A stretch of DNA of 6,177 nt, from the NCBI GenBank assembly GCA_946183815.1, contig CAMHDG010000104.1:1-6177 (forward strand), in the 5' to 3' direction. Position 1 is the first letter of the stretch, and every line of letters starts with the position of its first letter. The notes beneath the pieces are model-generated. The model had not been told where the DNA came from. It searched no databases and was given only the letters and a program-made list of their open reading frames with translations. The stretch comes from an uncultured bacterium (GTDB lineage Bacteria > Cyanobacteriota > Vampirovibrionia > Gastranaerophilales > Gastranaerophilaceae). Shown here one piece after another: positions 5,970 to 6,177 of this stretch. A program made the position numbers and the translations under genes.

Positions 5970-6177
5970 ATGATTGAGATAAAAGCAAAACACTATATTG
6001 ATACAATTATTTTTTCTGTTGACCTTATTATTAAAGGTTTAAAAAACGAATTAAAGCAAAAAATTGACAGCCTTAATATTGGAATAACAGGCGAACAGTT
6101 TGTTGTGTTAGATACAATATATTGCTATCCGAATATTTATCAGCAAAAACTTTCAGATTTGTTATCAAAAGATAAAT
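5970..6177 (+). CDS. MarR-family transcriptional regulator, N-terminal part (cut by window end)
   Basis: An open frame of 69 codons runs off the right edge with no stop. It begins MIEIKAKHYIDTIIFSVDLI, a likely dimerisation helix. Then comes NIGITGEQFVVLDTI (36-50), followed by YPNIYQQKLSDLLSKDK (53-69). This 'LT-x-x-Q-F-x-x-L' helix followed by 'Q-x-x-L-S-x-x-L-x-x-D-K' matches the start of the MarR winged helix-turn-helix domain, including most of the first two DNA-binding helices. The recognition helix and wing lie outside the window. The ATG at 5970 is preceded by AAGCGAG (5958-5964), a weak ribosome binding site. The ligand and targets cannot be told from this fragment. It is transcribed separately from clpC, from its own promoter. 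Confidence 0.82.
   Translation, partial: MIEIKAKHYIDTIIFSVDLIIKGLKNELKQKIDSLNIGITGEQFVVLDTIYCYPNIYQQKLSDLLSKDK

Overview
This is an AT-rich bacterial window with four complete genes and one partial gene, preceded by a repeat-bearing intergenic stretch. All genes lie on the plus strand. The best guess for the source is a non-photosynthetic relative of the cyanobacteria (Vampirovibrionia/Gastranaerophilales, 'Melainabacteria'). The ClpC protein is strongly cyanobacterial in type, for example in its first 30 residues and in the GRGSGFVAVEIPFTPRAKRV stretch. The heptanucleotide tandem repeat at the left edge also fits cyanobacteria-like genomes. This placement is inference: clostridia carry similar repeats and similar ClpC proteins.

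Layout. Positions 1-105 hold four tandem ATTCACT-type heptamers, a short hairpin and a flanking imperfect direct repeat, then a promoter-like sequence placed so close to the first ATG that the mRNA may be leaderless. Gene 1 (106-642) is a YkgJ-type cysteine-cluster protein. Next comes a tight block of three biotin genes, bioF (684-1832), bioG (1822-2472) and bioC (2457-3179, start revised), with overlapping ends. BioC methylates malonyl-ACP so that the fatty-acid synthase can build a pimeloyl chain. BioG removes the methyl ester. BioF condenses the pimeloyl thioester with alanine to give KAPA. The remaining steps (BioA, BioD, BioB) are not encoded here.

A 119-bp gap without a clear terminator separates bioC from clpC (3299-5803). 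clpC has a good sigma70-type promoter, a strong ribosome binding site and a 14-bp palindrome in its leader. It encodes a two-ATPase Hsp100 unfoldase that works with ClpP. A clear intrinsic terminator follows. Then a near-perfect TTGACA-N17-TATAAT promoter, with a 12-bp palindrome on its -35 box, leads into a MarR-family regulator cut off by the window end (5970-6177).

I found no convincing new multi-gene system. The observations most worth checking are the probable frameshift at the ClpC C-terminus, the palindrome over the marR promoter, the direct-repeat-flanked repeat cassette at the left edge, the possible leaderless gene 1, and the 13-serine linker in ClpC.
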